This document shows, piece by piece, positions 40,196 to 49,508 of a DNA stretch of 54,521 nt. The first letter of the stretch is position 1. Each line of letters begins with the position of its first letter. The stretch is from positions 1-54,521 of the forward strand of contig JADFDN010000002.1 in assembly GCA_018262815.1 (NCBI GenBank). The letters run 5' to 3'. Made by a program: the position numbers and the translations under genes. Origin of the DNA: Thiobacillus sp. Lineage in GTDB: Bacteria; Pseudomonadota; Gammaproteobacteria; Burkholderiales; Thiobacillaceae. The notes under the pieces were generated by a model that worked only from the letters and a program-made list of their open reading frames with translations, was not told where the DNA came from and searched no databases.

Positions 40196-41514
40196 GAGAC
40201 CTATTCGTAACCGCCGTCGTATTCGGGGTGCTGCCGTTCATTCTGCGGCGTCCCTGGATCGGTATTCTCCTGTGGTCCTGGCTGGGCTATATGAATCCGC
40301 ATAGGCAAGCGTGGGGCTTCGCCTACGATTTCCCGTTCGCCCTGATCACCGCCGTGGTCACCATCACGGCCTTCCTGTTCTCGAAAGAGAAAAAGGAAAT
40401 GATCTGGACGCGCGAAACCGTGTTGTTGCTGTTATTCGTCGGATGGATGTTCTTCACCACCTTGTTTGCGTTATATCCCGACGACGCGTGGAGTCAATGG
40501 GACAAGGTCTGGAAGATTCACCTCATGGTTTTCCTGACGGCCATGATCATCAAGGATCGCCACCAGATCAACTGGATGATCTGGGTGATTGCGCTCTCTT
40601 TGGGTTACTACGGCGTCAAGGGCGGGATTTTCACCATCATCAACGGCGGGGTGTACCGGGTGTGGGGACCTGCAGGCACCTTTATCGGTGGCAACAACGA
40701 AATCGCACTGGCCCTGATCATGACGATTCCACTGATCCGATATCTCCATTTGCAGGAAACCCGAAAATGGCTCACGTATGGTCTGGCGGCAGCCATGGTG
40801 CTCACGGGCGTCGCCGCTATCGGAAGCCAATCGCGCGGGGCCCTGGTGGCGATCGCCGCGATGGGTCTGTTCATGTGGTTCAAAAGCCGCCACAAGATCG
40901 TCACCGGAACCTACATGGGTATCGCGGTGGTGATCATGGCTTTGGTGATGCCGCAGCAGTGGTACGACCGCATGGATACCATCAAGACCTACGAGGAGGA
41001 TGATTCCGCCCTGGGTCGTATCAATGCCTGGCATACCGCCTTCAATGTGGCGAAGGACAGGATTACCGGCGGGGGCTTCGAGGTGTTCAGACCGCCCACT
41101 TTCCGGCAGTACGCCCCCGAGCCTTTTCGGGTACACGATGTCCACAGCATCTATTTCGAGGTCATGGGTGAACATGGTTTTATCGGTTTCGCGATGTTTC
41201 TGCTGCTTGCCCTGTTTGCCTGGCTACGCGCAAACCAGGTGATACGGGCCTGCAAACATGACCAGGAACGGAAGTGGGCGGCGGATCTGGCAGCGATGAC
41301 CCAGGTCAGCCTGATCGGCTATGGAGCGGGTGGCGCGTTTCTTGGCCTGGCCTATTTCGATCTGCCCTACCACCTCATGATCGTGATCTTGCTGACGGCG
41401 AAATTTTCAGGGGTATTGGGGAATTCTGCACTCGTTGCACCCCCGGCAGCAGGCAGAGTGCGACCCCATCCATCCAGCGGGTTTGACCAGGGCGATTCAG
41501 GTCGCCGCGCATAA
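40192..41514 (+). CDS. Putative O-glycosylation ligase, exosortase A-associated (Wzy/WaaL-like)
   Basis: Polytopic; VHSIYFEVMGEHGFIGFAMFL; AIGSQSRGALVAI. Confidence 0.9.
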   Translation: MRDLFVTAVVFGVLPFILRRPWIGILLWSWLGYMNPHRQAWGFAYDFPFALITAVVTITAFLFSKEKKEMIWTRETVLLLLFVGWMFFTTLFALYPDDAWSQWDKVWKIHLMVFLTAMIIKDRHQINWMIWVIALSLGYYGVKGGIFTIINGGVYRVWGPAGTFIGGNNEIALALIMTIPLIRYLHLQETRKWLTYGLAAAMVLTGVAAIGSQSRGALVAIAAMGLFMWFKSRHKIVTGTYMGIAVVIMALVMPQQWYDRMDTIKTYEEDDSALGRINAWHTAFNVAKDRITGGGFEVFRPPTFRQYAPEPFRVHDVHSIYFEVMGEHGFIGFAMFLLLALFAWLRANQVIRACKHDQERKWAADLAAMTQVSLIGYGAGGAFLGLAYFDLPYHLMIVILLTAKFSGVLGNSALVAPPAAGRVRPHPSSGFDQGDSGRRA

Positions 41515-41550
41515 CTCCTTGAGGATGCCCAGGACACCCCGATATTGGTT

Positions 41551-41574
41551 ATTCCGGCGTACGCCGGGATCCAG
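41551..41574. repeat. REP-like palindromic element
   Basis: ATTCCGGCGTACGCCGGGATCCAG with perfect 14-bp palindrome CCGGCGTACGCCGG. Confidence 0.6.
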
Positions 41575-41697
41575 TCAGTTCGGACGCCGACCCTCGGCTT
41601 TACATTGCAGCGTGTTCAGCGTCACACTGGGCGGACCTGTCAGTCCAGCATGCTGCCATGAAGGGTTCCCATATGGATTCGGTAAAAGGCTAATCCA

Positions 41698-42660
41698 ATG
41701 CTCGAGGTGTTTTTCACGGTAGATGTCGAGGTGTGGTGCGATGGCTGGCACAACATCGATGAGAAATTTCCAGATGCCTTCCGTAAATACATCTATGGTC
41801 CCACCGCCAAGGGTGATTTCGGCCTGCCTTACACACTCAATGTGCTGAAGGACCATGGTCTCAGGGGTGTTTTCTTCGTCGAACCGCTTTTTTCCACTCG
41901 CTTCGGCGAACAGCCTTTGGCAGAAATCGTCGGACTGGTTCGAGAAAGCAATCAGGAAGTGCAGTTGCATTTGCACTCCGAATGGGTGGACGAGTCGAGG
42001 GTGCCCCTGCTAGCGGACAGCGGAACCAAACGGCAGTATCTCCGATACTTCACGATGGAGGAGCAAATCGCCCTGGTTGCGACGGCGGGCCGGCTGCTCA
42101 AACAGGCAGGGGCCCGTGACGTCAATGCTTTCCGTGCAGGTAATTTTGGATTTAACAGGGATACGCTGGGTGCGCTTGCCGCCAATGGAATCCGGTTCGA
42201 CAGCAGCTATAACGCCAGCCTCATGGGGCCCGACAGCGGTGTCATGCCGGGCGTGTCGGTCGTGGAACCCATCGAATGCGACGGCGTCTACGAGTACCCG
42301 ATGACCGTGTTCAGAGATGGCACCGGGTCGCTGCGACACACACAGCTGACCTCATGTTCGTTCCGGGAAATGAAAGGCTTGCTGTGGCAAGCCCTGGAAA
42401 CCGGGCGTCATTCTTTCGTCATTCTTTCTCACGGTTCCGAGCTTCTGAATCCGGCCAAGAATCGCGCGGATGACGTTGTGGTCAAACGTTTTCAACAGCT
42501 GTGCGCATTCCTGGACAAGAACCGGGATTCTTTCCACGTGCGCGGATTCCGGGGTTTGAAACCGAAACTCCCGCAGCAGCAGCCTGCGCCCCTTGCATCG
42601 CCGATCTGGAAAACGGGCGTAAGAATGATCGAGCAGGCTTATCGAAGGAAATACCGATGA
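41698..42660 (+). CDS. Polysaccharide deacetylase-like protein
   Basis: FFTVDVEVWCDGWHN; VQLHLHSEWVD; NAFRAGNFGFN; FVILSHGSEL. Confidence 0.8.
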   Translation: MLEVFFTVDVEVWCDGWHNIDEKFPDAFRKYIYGPTAKGDFGLPYTLNVLKDHGLRGVFFVEPLFSTRFGEQPLAEIVGLVRESNQEVQLHLHSEWVDESRVPLLADSGTKRQYLRYFTMEEQIALVATAGRLLKQAGARDVNAFRAGNFGFNRDTLGALAANGIRFDSSYNASLMGPDSGVMPGVSVVEPIECDGVYEYPMTVFRDGTGSLRHTQLTSCSFREMKGLLWQALETGRHSFVILSHGSELLNPAKNRADDVVVKRFQQLCAFLDKNRDSFHVRGFRGLKPKLPQQQPAPLASPIWKTGVRMIEQAYRRKYR

Positions 42661-43595
42661 ATCGCTGGCAATGCCGTCCGGTGCCCTTCAAGTTTCAATT
42701 GGGTGACTGGACCCTTTTCAGCGTGCCGATTCCGTTGCAGGTGCGGGCCGTGAAGCTATCGGACCAAACGCCCCCTGTTGTGGCGCCGTCGCCACCTGCC
42801 GATGAACTCATGCCGGGCAGTCAGGGGTTCTTGATTCGTGGCCTGCCGATCGTGGCGCCGCTTCCTGCCATCAGCCGGTCGGGGGACTATTTTCGCTACG
42901 CCCCGCTTCAGTATCAGCATTGCTATATTGATCTTGGCCAGTCTTTCGAGAGCTATCAAAAAAAGTTTTCATCGAAGACGCGGTCTACGATCAACAGAAA
43001 GATCAGGAAGTACGCCGAGCACTGCGGCGGTTCCATTCCATGGAAAACCTACAAGGCACCGGAAGATATGCGGGAGTTTTTCCGGCTCGCCCGTGCCGTA
43101 TCGAAATCGACCTATCAGGAACGCCTGCTCGATGCCGGGATTCCTGGCTCGGAGGCGTTTATTGCCCAAGCCGAATCGCTGGCGGCCGAACAGCGTTTAA
43201 GGGCTTACATCCTGTTTGATGGCGAGCGGCCGGTGTCCTATCTTTACTGTCCCGTAGAAGAGGGTGTGCTGACTTATGCGTATCTGGGATATGACCCGGA
43301 CTACATGCACATGTCCGTGGGCACCGTCCTGCAGTGGCTCGCGGTCGAGCAGCTGTTCGAAGAAGCCTGTTTCCGGTATTTCGACTTTACTGAGGGCCAG
43401 TCCGACCATAAGCGCCTCTTTGCGACCCATCAACAGCAACGCGCCAATGTTTATCTGGTGAAGAAAAACTTGCGAAACGCAGTGATCATCAAGAGTCACA
43501 TGTTCATGGAACGATTCTCGACGTGGCTTGGCACAATGCTGGAGCGGTTTGGAATCAAGGCAAGGATCAAGCGATTCCTGCGCTTTGCCAGATGA
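42657..43595 (+). CDS. GNAT/CelD-like (FemAB-type) acyltransferase
   Basis: FSSKTRSTINRKIRKYAE; LRAYILFDGERPVSYLYCP; FDFTEGQSDHKRLFATH. Confidence 0.83.
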   Translation: MNRWQCRPVPFKFQLGDWTLFSVPIPLQVRAVKLSDQTPPVVAPSPPADELMPGSQGFLIRGLPIVAPLPAISRSGDYFRYAPLQYQHCYIDLGQSFESYQKKFSSKTRSTINRKIRKYAEHCGGSIPWKTYKAPEDMREFFRLARAVSKSTYQERLLDAGIPGSEAFIAQAESLAAEQRLRAYILFDGERPVSYLYCPVEEGVLTYAYLGYDPDYMHMSVGTVLQWLAVEQLFEEACFRYFDFTEGQSDHKRLFATHQQQRANVYLVKKNLRNAVIIKSHMFMERFSTWLGTMLERFGIKARIKRFLRFAR

Positions 43596-43605
43596 CGCAG
43601 ACCGG

Positions 43606-44196
43606 ATGCATGCCCACATGAAGGAGCTTGCCAAGAAACTCGCCCGAGCGATTCTGGGTGAATACTCGGCTTACTATGTTTATGCCAAGTCGGGTGAGGG
43701 GAATTCGTCAACCCGGCCGCAAGTGACCTTGCCCTTCCGGGTGGAGTCGGTCGAGGAATCAGTCATCCAATCTAGCCCGGATCTCCTGATCCGCGAGCAA
43801 GCTGGATACGCCGGACCCGGTTCGCATGCGTATGCCTGTTTCGATGGCGATCGCATCGTGGGCCTAGGCTTCTATTGGTTTGGGGATCGCTACCTGAAAC
43901 GCAATTTCTGGCCACTTGCTGACGGTGAAGCCAAATTGGTGCAGATTGTCTCGCTACCTGAAATCCGCGGCCGTGGCGTTGCGACCAAGCTCATCATGTC
44001 TTCGTTTCAGGACATGATGGAAAAGGGATTCAGCCGACTCTATGCGCGCATATGGCATTCGAACACGCCATCGATTCGTGCATTCGAGCGCGCCGGGTGG
44101 GTGCGGATTGCGCTGGTTCTCGAGATCAATCCACTCCGGCGAAGCCAGCCCACACGGCTGCGTTTCGCTTCCAGGGCGCCAGTCCGGTTAACCTGA
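43606..44196 (+). CDS. GNAT family N-acetyltransferase
   Basis: AKLVQIVSLPEIRGRGVATKLIMSSFQDMMEKGF; WHSNTPSIRAFERAGW. Confidence 0.83.
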   Translation: MHAHMKELAKKLARAILGEYSAYYVYAKSGEGNSSTRPQVTLPFRVESVEESVIQSSPDLLIREQAGYAGPGSHAYACFDGDRIVGLGFYWFGDRYLKRNFWPLADGEAKLVQIVSLPEIRGRGVATKLIMSSFQDMMEKGFSRLYARIWHSNTPSIRAFERAGWVRIALVLEINPLRRSQPTRLRFASRAPVRLT

Positions 44197-44226
44197 TTGC
44201 GGTTCGGACGTATCAAACGGCAAACA

Positions 44227-46053
44227 TCAGTGCTCGTTTGCGCTCAACCACTGTTCCAGCATCATCACCACCCAGATCATCACGCCGTAGTAGCTGGCAT
44301 GGGGGCCGCGCTGCATCGCGAGCATGTGGTCGAGGTAGGCCGGCTGAATCCAGCCGCGCCGCTTGAAATCCGACAGGCTGTCGCCGACGATGTCGCCAAG
44401 CGGCGCGTATTGCGTGCTCCATACGCCGAAGGGCAGGCCGAATCCATGCTTGGTCTTGTTGATGATTTTTTCGGGGAGCAGGTCTGCCAGGGCTTCCTTG
44501 AAGAACCAGCGCAGCTTCTGCCCGCGCACCTTGTAATCGACCGGCAGATGGTTGGCGAAGTCGACCAGGCGATCGTCCAGCAAGGGGTAGCGCACCTCGA
44601 TGCCGGCTGCTTCCGTCATGACGCCGACCTTGCGCAGATCGTTGTCGGCCAGGGTGAATTTCAGGTCCAGATGCATCATGCGGTTGATGTAATGGTCTGA
44701 TGCGGTGCGTTCGTAGACCTCGGTGAGGGCGGCATCGGTCGCCGAAGGATCGACGGCATGGATGAAATCGGCAGCAAAAATCTGGTCGAGCGGGGTGCGG
44801 TGGAGAAAGTTGTAGCTTTCCAGTCGCAGTGGCAGCCCGATTTTGGCCTGGGCGACGTAACTTTTCAGCTTGGATAGCGGAAACCGCCCCGACAGTCCCG
44901 GCAGCCGGGCGACCGGCTCGATCAGACCGCGTCGCAGCGCGGTGGGAAGGCGTGCGTACGCTTCGAACAGGCCCTGCTTGGCATAGCGCGCGTTGCCGCC
45001 GAAAATCTCGTCGCCGCCGTCGCCGGCGAACATGTTTTCGAATCCTGCGTCATGCGCGGCCTTGGCGCAGAAATAGGTCGGCACCGCCGAGTTGTTGCCG
45101 AAGGGCTCGTCGTATTCATGCGCGATGATCGGGATTGCGGCCACGATGTCGGCCGGCTTCAGGTAGTACTCGTGGCTGCGGCATCCGAATCGCTCGGCGG
45201 CACAACGCGCATAGTCCATCTCGTCGAAGCCGTCGGCGTCGAAACCGATGGAGAAGGTATCGACCGGGGCGCCGCGCGCAGCGGTGAGCGCGCCCACCAC
45301 GGTCGAGCTATCGGTACCCCCGGAGAGGAACGCTGCGGTGGCCGGCGCGTCGGCATCGCGTACCGCCTGATCCAGCACGCTGCGGAAATCGCGGCGGTGG
45401 CTGTCGAAGCCGGCGTCGACCGGGTTGTAGTCGGCCTGCCAGTAGAACCCGGTGCTGATCTGGCCGTTTTTCAGGATGGCGAACTGTCCCGGCAGGAGCT
45501 TGTATACGCCCTGGTAGAGGCTGCGCGGAGCCGGGATGGTGTGGAAGTACAGATAATCGTAGATCGCCTGCGGATCGATGACATGGCCCACTGAAGGATG
45601 GGCGGCCACGCTTTGCGCACTGCTGCCGAACACCAGCTGGCCGCCGTGCCGGGCATAGCACAGGCGCTCGGCGCCGACGCGGTCGAGCGCCATGAAGGCT
45701 TTTTTCTTGATCGGCTCCAGTACGACAAAAGCGAAATTGCCATGCATCAGCGTCGGCAGTTTTTCGCCAAAACGCAGCCAGCCGTGCGCGATCGCCACCG
45801 CCGGATTCTGGTCGCGGGCGATGAAGGCCAGCTCGTCGTCCAGAAAGCGGGGTCGCCCATACAGTGCGGCCCCCAGCCCATTTTCAACATGGATCATGCC
45901 CTTGTCGAAGCGCGAGCAGGCTGCCAAACCCAGCATCTGGCTGCTGTGCGCCTGCAGCAGTCCTTCGGGCGAGAGGCGGGCGGCCTCGCCCATGTGCCTG
46001 ATCAAGTCCTGATGTGCGCCGTGGTCGCCCAGCCAGCCGAAAATTCCATCCAT
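44227..46053 (-). CDS. Asparagine synthase-like protein lacking the N-terminal catalytic Cys
   Basis: MDGIFGWLG (Asp2 instead of Cys2); no NGEIYN motif; intact PP-loop FLSGGTDSST and GDGGDEIFGGNARY. Confidence 0.92.
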   Translation of the reverse strand: MDGIFGWLGDHGAHQDLIRHMGEAARLSPEGLLQAHSSQMLGLAACSRFDKGMIHVENGLGAALYGRPRFLDDELAFIARDQNPAVAIAHGWLRFGEKLPTLMHGNFAFVVLEPIKKKAFMALDRVGAERLCYARHGGQLVFGSSAQSVAAHPSVGHVIDPQAIYDYLYFHTIPAPRSLYQGVYKLLPGQFAILKNGQISTGFYWQADYNPVDAGFDSHRRDFRSVLDQAVRDADAPATAAFLSGGTDSSTVVGALTAARGAPVDTFSIGFDADGFDEMDYARCAAERFGCRSHEYYLKPADIVAAIPIIAHEYDEPFGNNSAVPTYFCAKAAHDAGFENMFAGDGGDEIFGGNARYAKQGLFEAYARLPTALRRGLIEPVARLPGLSGRFPLSKLKSYVAQAKIGLPLRLESYNFLHRTPLDQIFAADFIHAVDPSATDAALTEVYERTASDHYINRMMHLDLKFTLADNDLRKVGVMTEAAGIEVRYPLLDDRLVDFANHLPVDYKVRGQKLRWFFKEALADLLPEKIINKTKHGFGLPFGVWSTQYAPLGDIVGDSLSDFKRRGWIQPAYLDHMLAMQRGPHASYYGVMIWVVMMLEQWLSANEH

Positions 46054-46292
46054 GGTGTCGTGTGTCAGCGTGATGCGGGATAATTAAACTTCGATATTAA
46101 CTGGCTTGCACGTTAGATACGAATCCTGGTCCCGGCCGGAAATCCGAGGCAGGACGGGCAAGTTCGTGAAGGGCAGGAAAAGTACATGGCAGCCAGGCCC
46201 AGCAGGCTGTGAAGTCCGGGGTCGCAAAAGGTGGGACGTCTCAGTTTCTTAATTGAATTGGCAATACAAAGATAAATAGGTACATAAACACG

Positions 46293-47375
46293 ATGCCACC
46301 GTTCAACAAAGTGTTCAGGAAGCCATTCCATTACCTGATCGACACCGTGTTTTCCCGGCACTATGTGCAAGAAAAGCTCTGGCAAAGCGGAAAAGATAAA
46401 TTTGCGCTGTCTGGCCCCCCGCCTGTTTCAAGGGCTTCGCTTTCGCCTCTTCCAGTTCAATATCGGCAAGCAGCCCGCGATCAGGTTTTTCCCACATTGG
46501 CTCCCCCCCCTGTTTTTATTACGGCCCGGTTTCGTTCCGGTTCAACTTTTCTCTGGCAATTGTTCAAGAGCATTCAGGGAGTGACCTGCTACTACGAGCC
46601 GCTCAACGAAGCCGCATGGTTTCTGCTGGACAAAACGACCGCCCCTCTTGATCAAACCCACATCGGGGTGGATGACTACCGTGCCGAGTACGAAGGCATG
46701 GAAGATCTGGCGCAGTGGTTCGATCCGGGTTGGGCGCATCAGCGGTTGTACATGGACGAGACTGCCCATGCTCCCAAGCTGGAACGCTATATTACCGAGC
46801 TGATTACGCGGGCGAAGGGCCGGGCAGTACTGCAGTTCAATCACGTGGATTTTCGTCTTCCCTGGTTGCGCGCGCATTTTCCTGACGCGCACATCCTGCA
46901 CCTGTATCGTCATCCTCGCGAACAATGGATGTCCATACTGGGTAAGGGTGCCCATATCGGTCTGGATTACCGAATCGGTTCGGGTCTGGAGCAAAGCCCG
47001 GATGGCTTTTATACGCTGGAATGGGCGCGAGACCTGCGCAGCGTCTTTCCGATGCTTGAGCCGGCTGGTCGGCATCCCTACGAACTCCACTATCTGCTAT
47101 GGCGCTTGTCGTATTCATTCGGACAGGCATACAGCGACAAATCGGTCTGCTATGAGGAGCTGGTTCTCGATTTCGAAAATACATTGGCCGACATCTGCAA
47201 AACGATCGGACTCAACGATGTCGACATTGCGCAGTTGGCGAAACTGAACCAGGGGAAGCGGAGGATGAACTGGCCGGAATACGCGGATGACGCCTGGTAT
47301 GTGGGGCTGGAAGCCCGATGTGACCGTGAACTGGAAGCTTTCTTTTCCCATGTCAGCCCGAGCGAGAAAACTTGA
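46293..47375 (+). CDS. Sulfotransferase family protein
   Basis: PAPS 5'-loop-like ITARFRSGSTFLWQLF and 3'-loop-like LYRHPREQWMSI. Confidence 0.82.
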   Translation: MPPFNKVFRKPFHYLIDTVFSRHYVQEKLWQSGKDKFALSGPPPVSRASLSPLPVQYRQAARDQVFPTLAPPPVFITARFRSGSTFLWQLFKSIQGVTCYYEPLNEAAWFLLDKTTAPLDQTHIGVDDYRAEYEGMEDLAQWFDPGWAHQRLYMDETAHAPKLERYITELITRAKGRAVLQFNHVDFRLPWLRAHFPDAHILHLYRHPREQWMSILGKGAHIGLDYRIGSGLEQSPDGFYTLEWARDLRSVFPMLEPAGRHPYELHYLLWRLSYSFGQAYSDKSVCYEELVLDFENTLADICKTIGLNDVDIAQLAKLNQGKRRMNWPEYADDAWYVGLEARCDRELEAFFSHVSPSEKT

Positions 47376-47380
47376 ATACG

Positions 47381-48529
47381 ATGTCTAGACACCCTGGATT
47401 ACTGGTCATTACGGAGTTGTTTGTGCCTACCAAGGGTGGGACGGCTATCTGGTTCGACGAGGTGTACCGGAGACTGGGCGGTAAGGAAATCCATGTCCTG
47501 GCCGCTGAAGTGCCTGGCTCCGCCCAGGTGGATGTCGCACATCCGAACGCCGTGCATCGAATCGAATTCAAGCGCTACGGATGGCTGAAACCGGAATCGC
47601 TCGCCATTTATCTCAAATTGCTGTTTGCCGGATTGGGCGTGATCGCCCGGCACCGCATCGGTGCGGTGCATGCAGGCCGTGTTTTGCCGGAAGGGATCAT
47701 CGGCTGGCTGATTGCACGGCTGACCGGCAAACCCATTGTGATCTATGCGCACGGCGAAGAAATCACCACCTGGCGACAGTCCGGGAAATTCAGGGCCATG
47801 CGCTTCGCCTATCGGCGGGCGGATCGTATTGTCGCCAATAGCGATTTCACCCGCAGCGAGCTATTGAAGCTGGGGGTGCTGCCGGAACGCATCACGCTGA
47901 TCTCGCCGGGCGTGGATGTCGCCCGCTTCAAACCCGGTTTGCCGGCCGAGCATCTGCGGGCATCCCTCGGCTTGCGTGAAGGGCAGAAGCTCGTGCTGTC
48001 CGTGGGACGACTCAGCCGGCGTAAAGGCTTCGACCGCGTGATCCAGGCGTTACCGAAACTGGTGGAAAGCGGGCTGGATGTATCCTATGCGCTGATCGGC
48101 ATCGGCGAAGACCGTGATTACCTTTTGGGCCTGGCTCAGGAGCTCGGGGTATCGGAGCGGGTGCATCTGCTGGGCCATGTCTCGCCCGAGGATTTGCCCC
48201 TTTGGTACAATGCCTGCGACCTGTTTGCCATGCCCAATCGGGCCTTGGACGGCGACACCGAAGGTTTCGGGATGGTGTTTCTGGAGGCTGCCGCGTGCGC
48301 CAAGCCATCCGTCGCAGGTATTGCCGGCGGCACCGGCGCTGCCGTCGAGGACGGTGTCACGGGTTGCCGCGTGAATGGCGAGGACGGGGCGCAGGTGGCC
48401 GGGGCGCTGGCGAGCCTGCTTGCTGACGACGCATGGTCCAGACGTCTTGGCCAGGCCGGCTACGAGCGGGCCAACCGGGATTTTTCCTGGACCGCCGTCG
48501 TGCACAAGACCCGACGCCTGGACTTGTAG
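47381..48529 (+). CDS. Glycosyltransferase family 4
   Basis: LLVITELFVPTKGGTAIWFDEVYRRLGG; VGRLSRRKGFDRVIQALP; EGFGMVFLEAAACAKPSVAG. Confidence 0.92.
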   Translation: MSRHPGLLVITELFVPTKGGTAIWFDEVYRRLGGKEIHVLAAEVPGSAQVDVAHPNAVHRIEFKRYGWLKPESLAIYLKLLFAGLGVIARHRIGAVHAGRVLPEGIIGWLIARLTGKPIVIYAHGEEITTWRQSGKFRAMRFAYRRADRIVANSDFTRSELLKLGVLPERITLISPGVDVARFKPGLPAEHLRASLGLREGQKLVLSVGRLSRRKGFDRVIQALPKLVESGLDVSYALIGIGEDRDYLLGLAQELGVSERVHLLGHVSPEDLPLWYNACDLFAMPNRALDGDTEGFGMVFLEAAACAKPSVAGIAGGTGAAVEDGVTGCRVNGEDGAQVAGALASLLADDAWSRRLGQAGYERANRDFSWTAVVHKTRRLDL

Positions 48530-48549
48530 CCTATTGAAGTGGAGGCGCT

Positions 48550-49401
48550 ATGAACTTGAATGCCTGCGTAATCACCCGACCGATGTTTGCCTTTGCGGCA
48601 GCTTGCGTGTCCCTGTTCTTGGCGTGGCCAGCCCAGGCCGAGAACATGAAAAACGATTCGCGTATCCCGACCCTCGCCGAGATGCGCTTGCTCCCCCCCT
48701 ATTGCCCGGACACGCAAATCATCAGCCGCGTCTATGGCAGACAGCAGGCCCCCTCCAAGTACGATGACCATACCAAAACTTACGTGGACATGTACGGCGG
48801 GGATTTCTGGCACCTCCACCATTACTGTTTTGGTCTGGTCGACGTGGTTCGCAGTTACCGCATCTTCGATCGCAAGCAACGTGACGGTAAGCTGAAGAAA
48901 TCCATTAGCGAGTTCAGCTATGTGCTGCGGGGAATTTCGCCGAATTCCATTTTGAGACCTGAACTGCATGTCAAACGCGCACAGTCCCTCGTTATGCTTG
49001 GCCGGGGCGGCGAAGCGGTTGCGGACTTCAAGCAGGCCATCACTTTGAAGCGCGACTATTCGCCGGCCTACGCTTTTTTGAGCGATTATTACAAGGAGGC
49101 CGGAAAAAAGGATCTCGCCCTGGCGACTCTGGAGGCGGGGCTGACCCAGTCGCCTGGCGACCGGACCTTGCTGCGGCGGTATTCGAGCCTGGGCGGAAAA
49201 AAGACATTTGCCTTGCCTGAGGTTGCCGAACCCGCCGCGACCCCTTCTCCAGCACCGCAAGAACAAACAGCCACACAGGATGAGCCTGAAACCAAGGCTG
49301 AGCAAGAGCCCGAGAAGGTATTGCCCGCAGGCGAAGAGCAGGCGCCGCCCGTTCCAGCCATTGGAAACAGCACGAACCCCTATTGCCGCTTCTGCCCATA
49401 G
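48550..49401 (+). CDS. Secreted TPR-like protein with C-terminal NPYCRFCP
   Basis: Signal peptide; TPR-like helices (RPELHVKRAQSLVMLGRGGEAVADFKQAITLKRDYSPAYAFLSDYYKEAGK); Pro/Glu-rich linker; CxxC tail. Confidence 0.78.
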   Translation: MNLNACVITRPMFAFAAACVSLFLAWPAQAENMKNDSRIPTLAEMRLLPPYCPDTQIISRVYGRQQAPSKYDDHTKTYVDMYGGDFWHLHHYCFGLVDVVRSYRIFDRKQRDGKLKKSISEFSYVLRGISPNSILRPELHVKRAQSLVMLGRGGEAVADFKQAITLKRDYSPAYAFLSDYYKEAGKKDLALATLEAGLTQSPGDRTLLRRYSSLGGKKTFALPEVAEPAATPSPAPQEQTATQDEPETKAEQEPEKVLPAGEEQAPPVPAIGNSTNPYCRFCP

Positions 49402-49508
49402 TAAGTGGATCGGCTGAAATTTTCGTACATGCCTGCCTGATCCGGAGCCGCTTTGCTTCCCCCGCAAATGGCATCCCACGGCCTGCTTGAATACGCATCG
49501 GGTGCGCC

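Noticed and set aside
41592-41612. Possible sigma-54 motif CGGCTTTACATTGCAG before the second deacetylase
   Set aside because: GG to GC spacing is 9, not 10, and sigma-54 spacing is strict
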